NCBI GenBank assembly: GCA_913778085.1 | Contig: CAJYXJ010000013.1 | Location: forward strand, 186,001-250,000 | DNA from: an uncultured Chryseobacterium sp. | Lineage (GTDB): Bacteria > Bacteroidota > Bacteroidia > Flavobacteriales > Weeksellaceae | Direction: 5' to 3' | DNA: 64,000 bases | In this document: positions 45,842 to 54,359 of the stretch, in pieces | Layout: every line of letters begins with the position of its first letter | Position numbering within the stretch: the first letter of the stretch is position 1 | Program-made: the position numbers and the translations under genes | Notes under the pieces: generated by a model | Database searches by the model: none | Told to the model about the DNA's origin: nothing | The model's input: only the letters and a program-made list of their open reading frames with translations

Positions 45842-48100
45842 ATGCAGCGTTTTTTACTGGTATGTTCGGTATTGCTTTCAGGCTTATTCTTTGCCCAGAA
45901 CAGATTAAATTTAATTCCTTATCCTCAGAATGTGGAATTGCTAAAAGGAGAATTTATTATTCCCAAAAACTTTAAGCTCGATCAGAATCTTCCCGGGCCG
46001 GAAACCGAATATTTCAAAAAACAAACCCATGATCTGTTGACGTTCGGTACCGGAAAAAAGCAAACGGCTCATTTGGTAAACGTATTGTTTCCACCGCAGT
46101 CCCAAGGAAGATCACAGGAGAATGAACAATATGGCATCGAAATTTCCCCGCGACAGATTATCATTAGCTCCAATACGAAACAGGGATATTTTCTGGCCCT
46201 TCAGACCCTGACTCAGCTCCTGAGACAATATAAGGATTCGGGAAAAATTCCTGCAATGAAGATTGAGGACGAACCGAAATTCGCATGGCGCGGAATGCAC
46301 CTCGATGTCTGCCGCCATTTTTTTACGGTGGATGAGGTGAAGCAATACATCGATTATCTCGCCATGTATAAAATGAATACCTTCCACTGGCATTTAACCG
46401 ATGACCAGGGCTGGAGAATCGAAATCAAAAAATATCCGAAACTGACTCAGGTCGGTTCAAAAAGAAAAGAATCCATGATCGGGGCTTATGTGGATAATAC
46501 CTTCGACGGAAAACCGTACGGACCGTATTTTTATACCCAGAATCAGATCAGGGAAGTTGTAAAATATGCAGCGGATAGGCACATTACCGTCGTTCCGGAA
46601 ATCGAAATGCCTGGGCACGCATTAGCCGCCCTTTCTGCTTATCCCGAGCTGGCCTGTACAAAAGGCCCATTTGAACCGGCAACCAAATGGGGGGTGTTTG
46701 ATGATGTGTTCTGCCCGAAAGAAGAAACCTTTACTTTTCTGGAAAATGTATTGAATGAAGTGATGCAGCTTTTCCCTTCGCAGTACATTCACATCGGAGG
46801 TGATGAATGCCCGAAAACAAGATGGAAGGAATGTGCACACTGTCAGGAACTGATCAGGAAAAATAACCTGAAGGACGAACACGGACTTCAAAGCTACTTT
46901 ATCCATAGAATTGAGAAATACGTCAATTCAAAGGGCAGAAAAATCATCGGCTGGGACGAAATCCTGGAAGGCGGGCTGGCCCCGAATGCAGCCGTTATGA
47001 GCTGGACCGGGATTAAAGGAGGTGTGGAAGCTGCCAAATCCGGGCATTTTGCGGTGATGACACCGGGAGCCTATTGCTATTTCGACCATTACCAGGGTGA
47101 TCCTGCGACGGAACCCAATGCTTTCGGAGGATTTACTCCGTTGGATAAAGTCTATTCCTATCAGCCGGTTCCGGAAGAGTTGAATGCAGAGCAGTCAAAA
47201 TACATTTTAGGTGTTCAGGCCAATCTCTGGACGGAATATATTCTGGATTTCAAACAGGTGCAATATATGATTTTCCCGAGATTGCTTGCCCTTTCCGAAG
47301 TGGCCTGGGGAACCTCAGACCCTAAGAATTACAAGGAATTCGAAGGCCGGGTGATTAATGAGTTCAAAACGCTGGATAAAATGGGGGTGAACTATGCAAA
47401 AAGCATTTACAACGTCAACGGGAAGGTAATTCCTGCCAATAATGGGGTTTCATACGAACTTTCCACCTCACAGAACACGTCAGGAATCAGATACACAACC
47501 GGTGGCACGGAACCCAAGGCAAACTCACCGACCTACAGCAACCCGGTTCCTGTTTTAAAATCCATGACCATCAAATCCGGCTATTTTGAGAACGGACAGC
47601 TGAAAAGCGCGGTTTCTTCGCAGGATTTTACGGTTTCCAAAACCACCGGTAAAAAAATTACTTTGGAAGAACAGCCCAGTGAAAACTATTCGTTCGGAGG
47701 GGCTTTCACCTTGGTCGACGGGATCATCGGAAACCAGCGGCAGCTGGGAAAAACCTGGCTGGGCTTCCAGGGAAATGATGTGGTGGCTACCATCGATTTT
47801 GGGCAGGCAACACCGTTTTCAGAAGTGTATTTCAATACGCTGGACAACAAAGGAAGCTGGATCCATTTCGCCAAATCCGCCCAGGTTTTTGTTTCAGATA
47901 ACGGGACCGATTTCAGAATGATCAGAGAAACCGGAAAGGAGGAAATTATTGCTGTCAAAGGAAAAATCAGGTTGCAGGTCGGAAACCAGAAAGCGAAATA
48001 TTTAAAAATTAAAATAGAAAATGCAGGAATCATTCCTGCCGGAAATCCGGGTGCCGACTCCAAAGCCTGGTTGTTTGTAGACGAAATCGGAGCAAACTGA
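45842..48100 (+). CDS. Beta-N-acetylhexosaminidase, GH20
   Basis: A 752-residue exo-glycosidase that removes terminal GlcNAc or GalNAc from glycans. Signal peptide (LLVCSVLLSGLFFAQ), an N-terminal GH20b domain (about 25-150), the catalytic barrel with RGMHLDVCRHFF, FHWHLTDDQGWRIE and the D321-E322 pair in HIGGDECPK, followed by a chitobiase C-terminal-like domain and an F5/8 type C-like domain (about 620-750, VATIDFGQATPFSEVYFN). Substrate-assisted catalysis uses D-E. Probably periplasmic or surface, part of glycan scavenging with the mannosidase and asparaginase genes downstream. Confidence 0.93.
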   Translation: MQRFLLVCSVLLSGLFFAQNRLNLIPYPQNVELLKGEFIIPKNFKLDQNLPGPETEYFKKQTHDLLTFGTGKKQTAHLVNVLFPPQSQGRSQENEQYGIEISPRQIIISSNTKQGYFLALQTLTQLLRQYKDSGKIPAMKIEDEPKFAWRGMHLDVCRHFFTVDEVKQYIDYLAMYKMNTFHWHLTDDQGWRIEIKKYPKLTQVGSKRKESMIGAYVDNTFDGKPYGPYFYTQNQIREVVKYAADRHITVVPEIEMPGHALAALSAYPELACTKGPFEPATKWGVFDDVFCPKEETFTFLENVLNEVMQLFPSQYIHIGGDECPKTRWKECAHCQELIRKNNLKDEHGLQSYFIHRIEKYVNSKGRKIIGWDEILEGGLAPNAAVMSWTGIKGGVEAAKSGHFAVMTPGAYCYFDHYQGDPATEPNAFGGFTPLDKVYSYQPVPEELNAEQSKYILGVQANLWTEYILDFKQVQYMIFPRLLALSEVAWGTSDPKNYKEFEGRVINEFKTLDKMGVNYAKSIYNVNGKVIPANNGVSYELSTSQNTSGIRYTTGGTEPKANSPTYSNPVPVLKSMTIKSGYFENGQLKSAVSSQDFTVSKTTGKKITLEEQPSENYSFGGAFTLVDGIIGNQRQLGKTWLGFQGNDVVATIDFGQATPFSEVYFNTLDNKGSWIHFAKSAQVFVSDNGTDFRMIRETGKEEIIAVKGKIRLQVGNQKAKYLKIKIENAGIIPAGNPGADSKAWLFVDEIGAN

Positions 48101-48122
48101 AAGTAATAAGATGAGATAAAGT

Positions 48123-48746
48123 ATGGATGATTCGGTTCTTTCTTCAGAGTTCGCTTCTTCACCGGGATTAGTGAAAAGACTCCGCGAAAACGGAATGGTA
48201 AAAACATATCGGGAGGGGAACGTTATTCTTGATGAAAATTCATCCATCCGCTCGATTCCGATTGTGATGAAGGGAATGATGAAAGTAATCCGCACCGAGG
48301 AAGACGGCCGGGAAATCCTGCTTTATTACATCAGGGCGGGCGAAAGCTGCATCATGTCTTTTCTCGGTGGGATGCACAATGAAAAAAGCATCGTAAAAGC
48401 CGAAGTGGAGGAGGATACGGAAATCCTGTTCCTCCCGGTTGATAAAGTTTCCTTGTTTATTAAAGAGTATCCGGAATGGCTGGATTATATTTTCAGGCTG
48501 TACCATAAGCGTTTTGAAGAGCTTTTAGATATTGTCAATGCCATCGCTTTCAAAAAGGTGGATGAAAGGCTGCTGAATCTTTTAATGAAGAAATCTGAAA
48601 TCCTGGAGACGAAAACTTTAATTATTACCCATGAGCAGCTGGCCAATGAACTCGGAACTGCCCGGGTAGTCGTCTCCCGTCTCTTGAAACAGCTTGAAGA
48701 TTCAGGAAAGCTCCGGCTGGGACGGAATAAAATCACTTTATTATAA
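48123..48746 (+). CDS. Crp/Fnr-family transcriptional regulator
   Basis: A 207-residue regulator: N-terminal cyclic-nucleotide-binding-like domain (residues about 20-125, GNVILDENSSIRSIPIVMKG, EILLYYIRAGESCIMSF) and C-terminal Crp-type HTH (THEQLANELGTARVVVSRLL). The cAMP-contacting residues are not obvious. It sits at the head of a sulfur-related gene group and probably controls it: two copies of TGTAACAAAAGTAGCGGT occur upstream of the next two genes at the same distance from promoter-like boxes. Starts 23 bases after the GH20 gene. Confidence 0.9.
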   Translation: MDDSVLSSEFASSPGLVKRLRENGMVKTYREGNVILDENSSIRSIPIVMKGMMKVIRTEEDGREILLYYIRAGESCIMSFLGGMHNEKSIVKAEVEEDTEILFLPVDKVSLFIKEYPEWLDYIFRLYHKRFEELLDIVNAIAFKKVDERLLNLLMKKSEILETKTLIITHEQLANELGTARVVVSRLLKQLEDSGKLRLGRNKITLL

Positions 48747-48758
48747 ATTCCTGCCTTA

Positions 48759-48803
48759 TGTAACAAAAGTAGCGGTACAGCTCTTTCCCTTTCTGCAATT
48801 TTG
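48759..48803 (+). promoter_or_regulatory. Activator site plus CAATTTTG box upstream of the TauE/SafE gene
   Basis: TGTAACAAAAGTAGCGGT at 48759-48776, exactly 19 bases, then CAATTTTG at 48796-48803 (TAnnTTTG-like). The same 18-mer with the same 19-base gap occurs at 49648. Probable binding site of the Crp/Fnr protein. Confidence 0.65.
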
Positions 48804-48823
48804 CAATGTAAAATTTCAGAAAA

Positions 48824-49618
48824 ATGGAAATGTCCGGATATATCGCATCGGTTTTAATAGGGATTTCATTAGGCTTAATCGGCGGCGGCGGAAGCATTCT
48901 TACCGTTCCTGTTCTGGTCTATCTTTTCGGGTTAAATGCACTTGCCGCAACGGAATATTCACTTTTCATCGTCGGGATCAGCAGTCTTGCCGGTTCCGTT
49001 TCCTACCTGAAAAAAGGGTGGGCGAATCTCAGAACAGCTTTTGTTTTCGGGATTCCGTCTGTTATTTCGATTTTTATTACCCGGAATTATATTTTGCCAC
49101 AGATCCCTAATGAGGTATTTTTCGCAGGCAATTTAACAGTGACAAAAGATATTCTATTGCTGTCAATCTTTGCCGCGCTGATGATCCTGGCTTCCTGGAA
49201 AATGATCCGGAAAGCGAAAGAAGATCCGGCTGAAACCGGCAATGATCAGAAATTCGATACGATGATGATCGCCGGGCAAGGTCTGATGGTAGGAATTCTG
49301 ACAGGCCTGGTAGGAGCGGGCGGCGGATTTATGATCATTCCCGCGCTCGTCAATCTCCTTAAAACCCCGATGAAAGTGGCCATCGGAACTTCGCTCATCA
49401 TTATTTCCTTCAATTCGCTTATCGGTTTTTTCTCTACGATGCATCACGCAGCCATGGACTGGAAATTATTGTCCACCATTTCATCAATTGCCGTCTTTGG
49501 AATCATCATCGGATCACAATTATCCAAAAGCATCGACGGGAAGAAACTGAAGCCAGCTTTCGGGTGGTTCACACTGGTGATGGGCATTTACATCATCGTA
49601 CGCGAATTGATCTTCTGA
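48824..49618 (+). CDS. Sulfite exporter TauE/SafE family protein
   Basis: A 264-residue inner-membrane protein of the TSUP family with about eight helices in two repeats (SLGLIGGGGSILTVPVLVYL and GLVGAGGGFMIIPALVNLL). The family moves sulfite, sulfonates or other anions out of, or into, the cell. Placed between the Crp/Fnr gene and an MBL-rhodanese gene, it would export sulfite made during persulfide or thiosulfate handling; this is context inference. Confidence 0.9.
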   Translation: MEMSGYIASVLIGISLGLIGGGGSILTVPVLVYLFGLNALAATEYSLFIVGISSLAGSVSYLKKGWANLRTAFVFGIPSVISIFITRNYILPQIPNEVFFAGNLTVTKDILLLSIFAALMILASWKMIRKAKEDPAETGNDQKFDTMMIAGQGLMVGILTGLVGAGGGFMIIPALVNLLKTPMKVAIGTSLIIISFNSLIGFFSTMHHAAMDWKLLSTISSIAVFGIIIGSQLSKSIDGKKLKPAFGWFTLVMGIYIIVRELIF

Positions 49619-49647
49619 AATGGAAATACGTGCTCCAAAAGATCTTC

Positions 49648-49692
49648 TGTAACAAAAGTAGCGGTGTGGAACATTTCAAATCCGGAAATTTG
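49648..49692 (+). promoter_or_regulatory. Activator site plus GAAATTTG box upstream of the MBL-rhodanese gene
   Basis: TGTAACAAAAGTAGCGGT at 49648-49665, 19 bases, GAAATTTG at 49685-49692, then 40 bases to the ATG. Identical 18-mer and spacing to 48759-48803. Confidence 0.65.
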
Positions 49693-49732
49693 GATCAGAT
49701 AAAAGAATAATTAACATTTAAAAATCATAAAA

Positions 49733-51118
49733 ATGAAAATAGAACAGATTTATACGGGATGTCTCGCCCAAGGAGCCTATTACATCGTATCGAATGGGGA
49801 AGCAGCCATTATCGACCCTTTACGGGAAACTCGGCCGTATCTTGAACGGCTGCAGAAAGACAATATTACGCTAAAGTATATTTTTGAAACGCACTTCCAT
49901 GCCGACTTTGTAAGCGGACATCTTGATTTAAACAAAAAAACGGAAGCTCCGATTGTTTACGGGCCAACCGCAAACCCGGAGTTTGAAGCTATTATTGCAG
50001 AAGACGGTCAGGTTTTCGAAATAGGGAATATTAAATTAAAAGTACTTCACACGCCCGGCCACACCATGGAAAGTTCATGTTTTCTACTGATCGATAAAAA
50101 TGAAAAGGAAACGGCGCTCTTCAGTGGGGATACTTTGTTTTTAGGCGATGTCGGACGTCCGGATCTTGCTCAGAAGGCAACGGATATGACGCAGGAAGAA
50201 CTGGCAGGTTTACTTTATGATAGTTTATACCATAAAATTTTATCTTTGGATGACGATATTACTGTTTATCCGGCGCACGGAGCCGGTTCAGCCTGCGGAA
50301 AAAATATGCAGAAAGAAACAGCGGATTCATTGGGGAATCAGAAAAAAACCAATTATGCGCTCAATCAGAAAAACAAAGAAAGTTTCATCAGAGCGGTTAC
50401 AGACGGGCTCCTGCCTCCTCCGGCTTACTTCGGGATGAATGTGGCTATGAATAAAAAAGGGTACAGCAGTTTCGATGAGGTACTGTCAAACGGTTTACAG
50501 GCACTTTCCCCGGAAGAATTTGAAGCAGCGGCAGAACATTCGGGAGCGCTGATCCTTGATGTGAGAAGCAACGGAGATTTTGCCAAAGGTTTTATCCCGC
50601 AATCCGTCAACATTGGTCTGGACGGTGATTTTGCCCCTTGGGTAGGAGCTTTGATCGTTAACGTACAACAGCCGATTCTTTTGGTTACCGATGAGGGCGA
50701 TGAGGAAGAAACAGTTACCAGGCTGAGCAGGGTAGGGTTCGATCATGTTCTCGGATTTCTAAAAGGTGGTTTCGAGGCTTGGAAGAACAGTGGAAAAGAA
50801 ACCGACTCGGTAGACAGGATTTCAGCACAGCAGTTTAAAGAAAAAATCAAAAATAAAGAAGTAAAGGTCATCGATGTCAGAAAGGAAAGCGAATATAATG
50901 CTCAACATCTAAACAGAGCCGATAATCGGCCTTTGGCCTATCTCAATGAATGGATCCGCACCATTGATCCGGCGGAACATTTTTATCTGTATTGTGCGGG
51001 AGGCTACAGGAGCATGATGGCGGCAAGTATCCTTCAGGCAAGAGGCTACAGGAATTTCACAGAAATTGAAGGCGGTTTCAGTGCCATTGTCCGGACTGAT
51101 GTTCCGGTAAGTAATTAG
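49733..51118 (+). CDS. MBL-fold hydrolase with two rhodanese domains (persulfide dioxygenase-like)
   Basis: A 461-residue fusion. Residues about 1-240 are a metallo-beta-lactamase domain with THFHADFVSGH, HTPGHTMES, SGDTLFLGDVGRPDL and YPAHGAG, the pattern of ETHE1-like persulfide dioxygenases. Two rhodanese domains follow: the first (about 260-355) has LLVTDEGDEE where the catalytic Cys loop should be and looks inactive; the second (about 365-460) has C421 in YCAGGYRS and looks active. It probably oxidises glutathione or protein persulfide to sulfite and handles sulfane sulfur. Preceded by the duplicated activator motif. Confidence 0.92.
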   Translation: MKIEQIYTGCLAQGAYYIVSNGEAAIIDPLRETRPYLERLQKDNITLKYIFETHFHADFVSGHLDLNKKTEAPIVYGPTANPEFEAIIAEDGQVFEIGNIKLKVLHTPGHTMESSCFLLIDKNEKETALFSGDTLFLGDVGRPDLAQKATDMTQEELAGLLYDSLYHKILSLDDDITVYPAHGAGSACGKNMQKETADSLGNQKKTNYALNQKNKESFIRAVTDGLLPPPAYFGMNVAMNKKGYSSFDEVLSNGLQALSPEEFEAAAEHSGALILDVRSNGDFAKGFIPQSVNIGLDGDFAPWVGALIVNVQQPILLVTDEGDEEETVTRLSRVGFDHVLGFLKGGFEAWKNSGKETDSVDRISAQQFKEKIKNKEVKVIDVRKESEYNAQHLNRADNRPLAYLNEWIRTIDPAEHFYLYCAGGYRSMMAASILQARGYRNFTEIEGGFSAIVRTDVPVSN

Positions 51119-51655
51119 GTCTGCCGAAGTAACAGAAACAATAACTAAATTTAATGAACCCGAAGAAGAATCCAAATTAATAGGTTGGAGATGGAAGCTG
51201 GATGCAGGAAGTTTCTTTTGTTAGAAATATAATCCAAGGTCCTGATAACCACACGGAACCTTTTATAGTTCTATTAAAGAGAATTCTATTTAAAATCCTA
51301 ACTTAATAGTCTTCGGTTTATTTTAAGCTGAATAAATAGTTGAATACAAGTTAAACACGTTCAGATTTATTCTGACTTAAAGTTCCGAAGGGACGGCTTT
51401 TTACAGGATAAGATAAAATCCTATCACTTAAACAACAGGTCGGATAACAGATGTTCCTTTTGTAAAAAATACAATTCAAGGCCTTGACGATCAGACAGAA
51501 TTTTATCATTCAGGCAAATAGAATTCTATTAAAATCCTGACTGAATTAACCTTAATCTTAACCTTAATTTTATTCTTAAATTAATTAAAAATCTAAATAC
51601 AAGTTGAATACGCTCGAATTCACATTAAATTTAAACAATCTAAAAATATAAACCC
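51119..51655. repeat. Gene-free stretch made of dispersed repeats A, B and C
   Basis: No gene in 537 bases. It holds a reversed repeat A copy (51153-51246), two repeat C copies (about 51280-51375 and 51518-51640, gaattctatt...aatcct-act-aat...gttgaata) and a repeat B copy (51379-51426, gttccgaagggacggct...aggataagataaaatcctatc). The order resembles 42846-43215. It separates the YeeE/YedE genes from the rest of the sulfur locus. Confidence 0.7.
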
Positions 51656-52219
51656 ATGTTGGAAATTATAAAAGAACCCTGGTCGTGGTATGTTGCGGGC
51701 CCGCTAATCGGCCTTACCGTACCGGCCCTGCTTATTCTGGGAAATAAATCTTTCGGGATCAGTTCCTCATTAAGGCATATCTGTGCAGCCTGTATTCCTG
51801 CAAACCTAAGCTTTTTCAGGTACGACTGGAAAAAAGAAGCCTGGAATCTTTTTTTCGCGTTCGGAATTTTTCTTGGCGGGATCATTGCTTCCCTATTTTT
51901 GATGAACCAGGGAGCTATATCCGTCAATCCTAATCTAAAAGCCGAATTGGCAGCTTACGGAATTACGGATTACAGCCATCTCGTTCCCACACAGCTTATG
52001 AATTTTGCAAGCCTTTTTACACTGAGAGGATTCATTACCATGGTGGTCGGCGGATTTCTGGTAGGTTTCGGGACACGTTATGCAGGAGGATGCACCAGTG
52101 GCCACGCCATCATGGGGCTTTCCAACCTGCAGTGGCCGTCCCTGGTCGCCACCATCTGTTTCATGGCCGGTGGTTTTCTAATGGCTAATCTGATTTTGCC
52201 GCTCATCCTTTCACTCTAA
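51656..52219 (+). CDS. YeeE/YedE half-protein, probable sulfur-compound transporter
   Basis: A 187-residue membrane protein with about five helices and the conserved cysteine segment GTRYAGGCTSGHAIMGLSNL, the signature of YeeE/YedE thiosulfate (TsuA-like) or sulfane-sulfur transporters. It is the first of two half-proteins; the pair equals one full TsuA-like protein. Eleven bases separate it from the second half, so both come from one mRNA. Transport of thiosulfate or persulfide is inferred from the family. Confidence 0.9.
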   Translation: MLEIIKEPWSWYVAGPLIGLTVPALLILGNKSFGISSSLRHICAACIPANLSFFRYDWKKEAWNLFFAFGIFLGGIIASLFLMNQGAISVNPNLKAELAAYGITDYSHLVPTQLMNFASLFTLRGFITMVVGGFLVGFGTRYAGGCTSGHAIMGLSNLQWPSLVATICFMAGGFLMANLILPLILSL

Positions 52220-52229
52220 TTTATTTAAA

Positions 52230-52706
52230 ATGAAAACAACAAAACAGCTTCAGCAGGACAGCAATAGTCGTGAGAACCAGCTTCAGCAAAAATGGTATCA
52301 CCAGCTGAAATACCTGATCACAGGAATTGTATTCGGAATCGTATTTGTAAAGGCAGAGATTATCAGCTGGTTCAGGATCCAGGAAATGTTCCGCCTTCAG
52401 TCTTTCCATATGTACGGAGTTATCGGGAGTGCCGTTCTTACAGGGATGATCTCTGTTTTCCTCATTAAAAAATTCAATATCAAAGCCATCGGCGGAGAAA
52501 AAACAAGCATTGCTCCGAAGAAATTCAGTAAGGGGCAGATCTATGGCGGACTGATTTTCGGATTCGGCTGGGCCATTACCGGAGCCTGCCCCGGACCGCT
52601 GTTTGCCCAGATCGGAACGGGAGCGTTTGCGGTAGCGGTTACTTTGCTCAGTGCAATCTTCGGAACCTGGATCTACGGCTATTTCAGGAAAAAACTTCCT
52701 CATTGA
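52230..52706 (+). CDS. YeeE/YedE second half-protein (DUF6691 type)
   Basis: A 158-residue membrane protein with about four helices and the conserved GWAITGACPGPLFAQIG segment, whose cysteine pairs functionally with that of the first half. Probably forms a complex with the preceding protein. The start at 52230 gives a polar N-terminal region rich in Gln before the first helix. Confidence 0.9.
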   Translation: MKTTKQLQQDSNSRENQLQQKWYHQLKYLITGIVFGIVFVKAEIISWFRIQEMFRLQSFHMYGVIGSAVLTGMISVFLIKKFNIKAIGGEKTSIAPKKFSKGQIYGGLIFGFGWAITGACPGPLFAQIGTGAFAVAVTLLSAIFGTWIYGYFRKKLPH

Positions 52707-52800
52707 TCCAAAAATCATTTACCTGGCGACAGAAAATCTGTCGCTTTTTTTATTTCTTACCAGAAGGAAAATCCTTAATTTGGGGCCAAATAAATCTGAT

Positions 52801-53796
52801 ATGCAAAGTAGGAGGAAATTCCTGAAAAAATCGGCGATCGCTTCAATGGCTCTGGTGGCAAATCCACTGGATGTATTCGCCGGAGATCGGCCTGAAAATA
52901 ATCATGCAACAATCAATAAACCTATTGTCCTTTCCACTTGGGATTTCGGGTTACGAGCCAACGAGGAAGCCTGGAAGACACTGGGTAAAGGAGGAAGGGC
53001 ACTGGATTCTATTGAAAGGGGAGTGCGTTTGGTGGAAGATGATCCTGCGGAAAGAAGCGTTGGCTATGGCGGCCGGCCGGACAGGGACGGAAGGGTAACA
53101 CTGGATGCCTGCATCATGGATGAAAACTACAACATCGGTTCGGTAGCCTGCCTTGAAAATATTAAAAACCCGATTTCGGTAGCCCGGGCGGTCATGGAAA
53201 AAACGCCGCACGTGATGCTGGTGGGCGACGGCGCCTTGCAGTTCGCCGTTTCCCAGGGATTTAAAAAAGAAAATCTGCTCACGCCCGAATCTGAAAAGGA
53301 ATGGAAAGATTGGCTGAAAGACAGCAAATACATGCCGGTCGTCAACATTGAAAACCACGATACCATCGGGATGATTGCCTTGGATGCCCAGGGAAACCTT
53401 TCCGGAGCATGTACCACCAGCGGAATGGCTTTTAAAATGCACGGCAGGGTAGGCGATTCCCCGATTATCGGGGCCGGTTTGTTTGTAGATAATGAAGTAG
53501 GGGCAGCAACAGCTACAGGTCATGGTGAAGAAGTAATCAGAACCGTTGGAACCCATCTGGTGGTGGAACTGATGCGCCAGGGAAAAACACCGCAGCAGGC
53601 CTGCAAGGAAGCCGTAGAACGCATTGTACAGATTACCAAAAGAAGAAATAAGAACCTGAAAGACATCCAGGTCGGCTTCATCGCCCTCAATAAAAAAGGC
53701 GAGTACGGCTCCTACTGCATCCAGGACGGATTCAGCTTTGCCGTACACGACCAGAAAGGAAACCGCCTGGAAAAACCTGGGTTTGCTTTGCGGTAA
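52801..53796 (+). CDS. N4-(beta-N-acetylglucosaminyl)-L-asparaginase (glycosylasparaginase)
   Basis: A 331-residue N-terminal nucleophile hydrolase that splits GlcNAc-Asn, the last step in N-glycan breakdown. A Tat-like signal (SRRKFLKKSAIASMALVANP) exports it folded. The self-cleavage site precedes T188 in NHDTIGMIALD, and GACTTSGMAFKMHGRVGDSPI, GLFVDNEVGAATATGHGEE carry the substrate-binding residues (segments partly quoted). It resembles the Elizabethkingia enzyme studied with PNGase F. The ATG at 52801 was chosen over an upstream frame that would overlap the previous gene. Confidence 0.9.
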   Translation: MQSRRKFLKKSAIASMALVANPLDVFAGDRPENNHATINKPIVLSTWDFGLRANEEAWKTLGKGGRALDSIERGVRLVEDDPAERSVGYGGRPDRDGRVTLDACIMDENYNIGSVACLENIKNPISVARAVMEKTPHVMLVGDGALQFAVSQGFKKENLLTPESEKEWKDWLKDSKYMPVVNIENHDTIGMIALDAQGNLSGACTTSGMAFKMHGRVGDSPIIGAGLFVDNEVGAATATGHGEEVIRTVGTHLVVELMRQGKTPQQACKEAVERIVQITKRRNKNLKDIQVGFIALNKKGEYGSYCIQDGFSFAVHDQKGNRLEKPGFALR

Positions 53797-53808
53797 AAAT
53801 TAAAAGCT

Positions 53809-54348
53809 ATGAAGAATTTATCTATCATTTCTTTGTTTTTAATTTTCAGCTGTCACAATACGGTAAAAGAAAACATTAAATCTGAAGAATTTTCATTAGA
53901 AGATGTACTTGCACAGAATAATGCCGGCGCAGAAGAAGCAAAGAAATGGCTAAAGAAAAGTATTGTCGAGTATTTTAAAGCTGACATTTCTGAACAGGAT
54001 AAAATCATGAAAGATATGACCACTAAAAAGTATTATGAATTTAAAAACGACGCTATAAACGTCGATCTGGATGTAGATGGAAGTCTCACCTTAAAACAAT
54101 TTCAGAAGAAGTGGGAAAACGATTACGATACAAATTTTGCTGGAATAAACACCGGATTTCTTATTTCCACCCAGGATTGGATAAATGTTGAAGTAAGAAA
54201 ATGTGAAGTAGAAACAGCATTGCTTAATGTTTACACCTTCAATGTGATTTTAGCTGATGATGGTTTCAAAGCAAAATACCGCCGGCGCATAAAAGTGATA
54301 AAGGAAGATGATAAATTTCTGATCGACGGAATAATAGAATTAAATTAA
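53809..54348 (+). CDS. Hypothetical lipoprotein
   Basis: A 179-residue protein with a lipoprotein signal (MKNLSIISLFLIFSC, lipobox IFSC). The mature part is charged and begins with a helical segment (EEAKKWLKKSIVEYFKAD), followed by beta-rich sequence ending DDKFLIDGIIELN; this could be an NTF2-like or DUF3828-like fold, not certain. Twelve bases after the asparaginase gene and twelve before cutC, so probably in one operon. Function unknown. Confidence 0.7.
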   Translation: MKNLSIISLFLIFSCHNTVKENIKSEEFSLEDVLAQNNAGAEEAKKWLKKSIVEYFKADISEQDKIMKDMTTKKYYEFKNDAINVDLDVDGSLTLKQFQKKWENDYDTNFAGINTGFLISTQDWINVEVRKCEVETALLNVYTFNVILADDGFKAKYRRRIKVIKEDDKFLIDGIIELN

Positions 54349-54359
54349 ATCAACATCAA

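Noticed and set aside
52651-52800. Fifty-codon N-terminal extension of the asparaginase gene
   Set aside because: It overlaps the upstream YeeE/YedE gene and lacks the Tat signal that appears at 52801.
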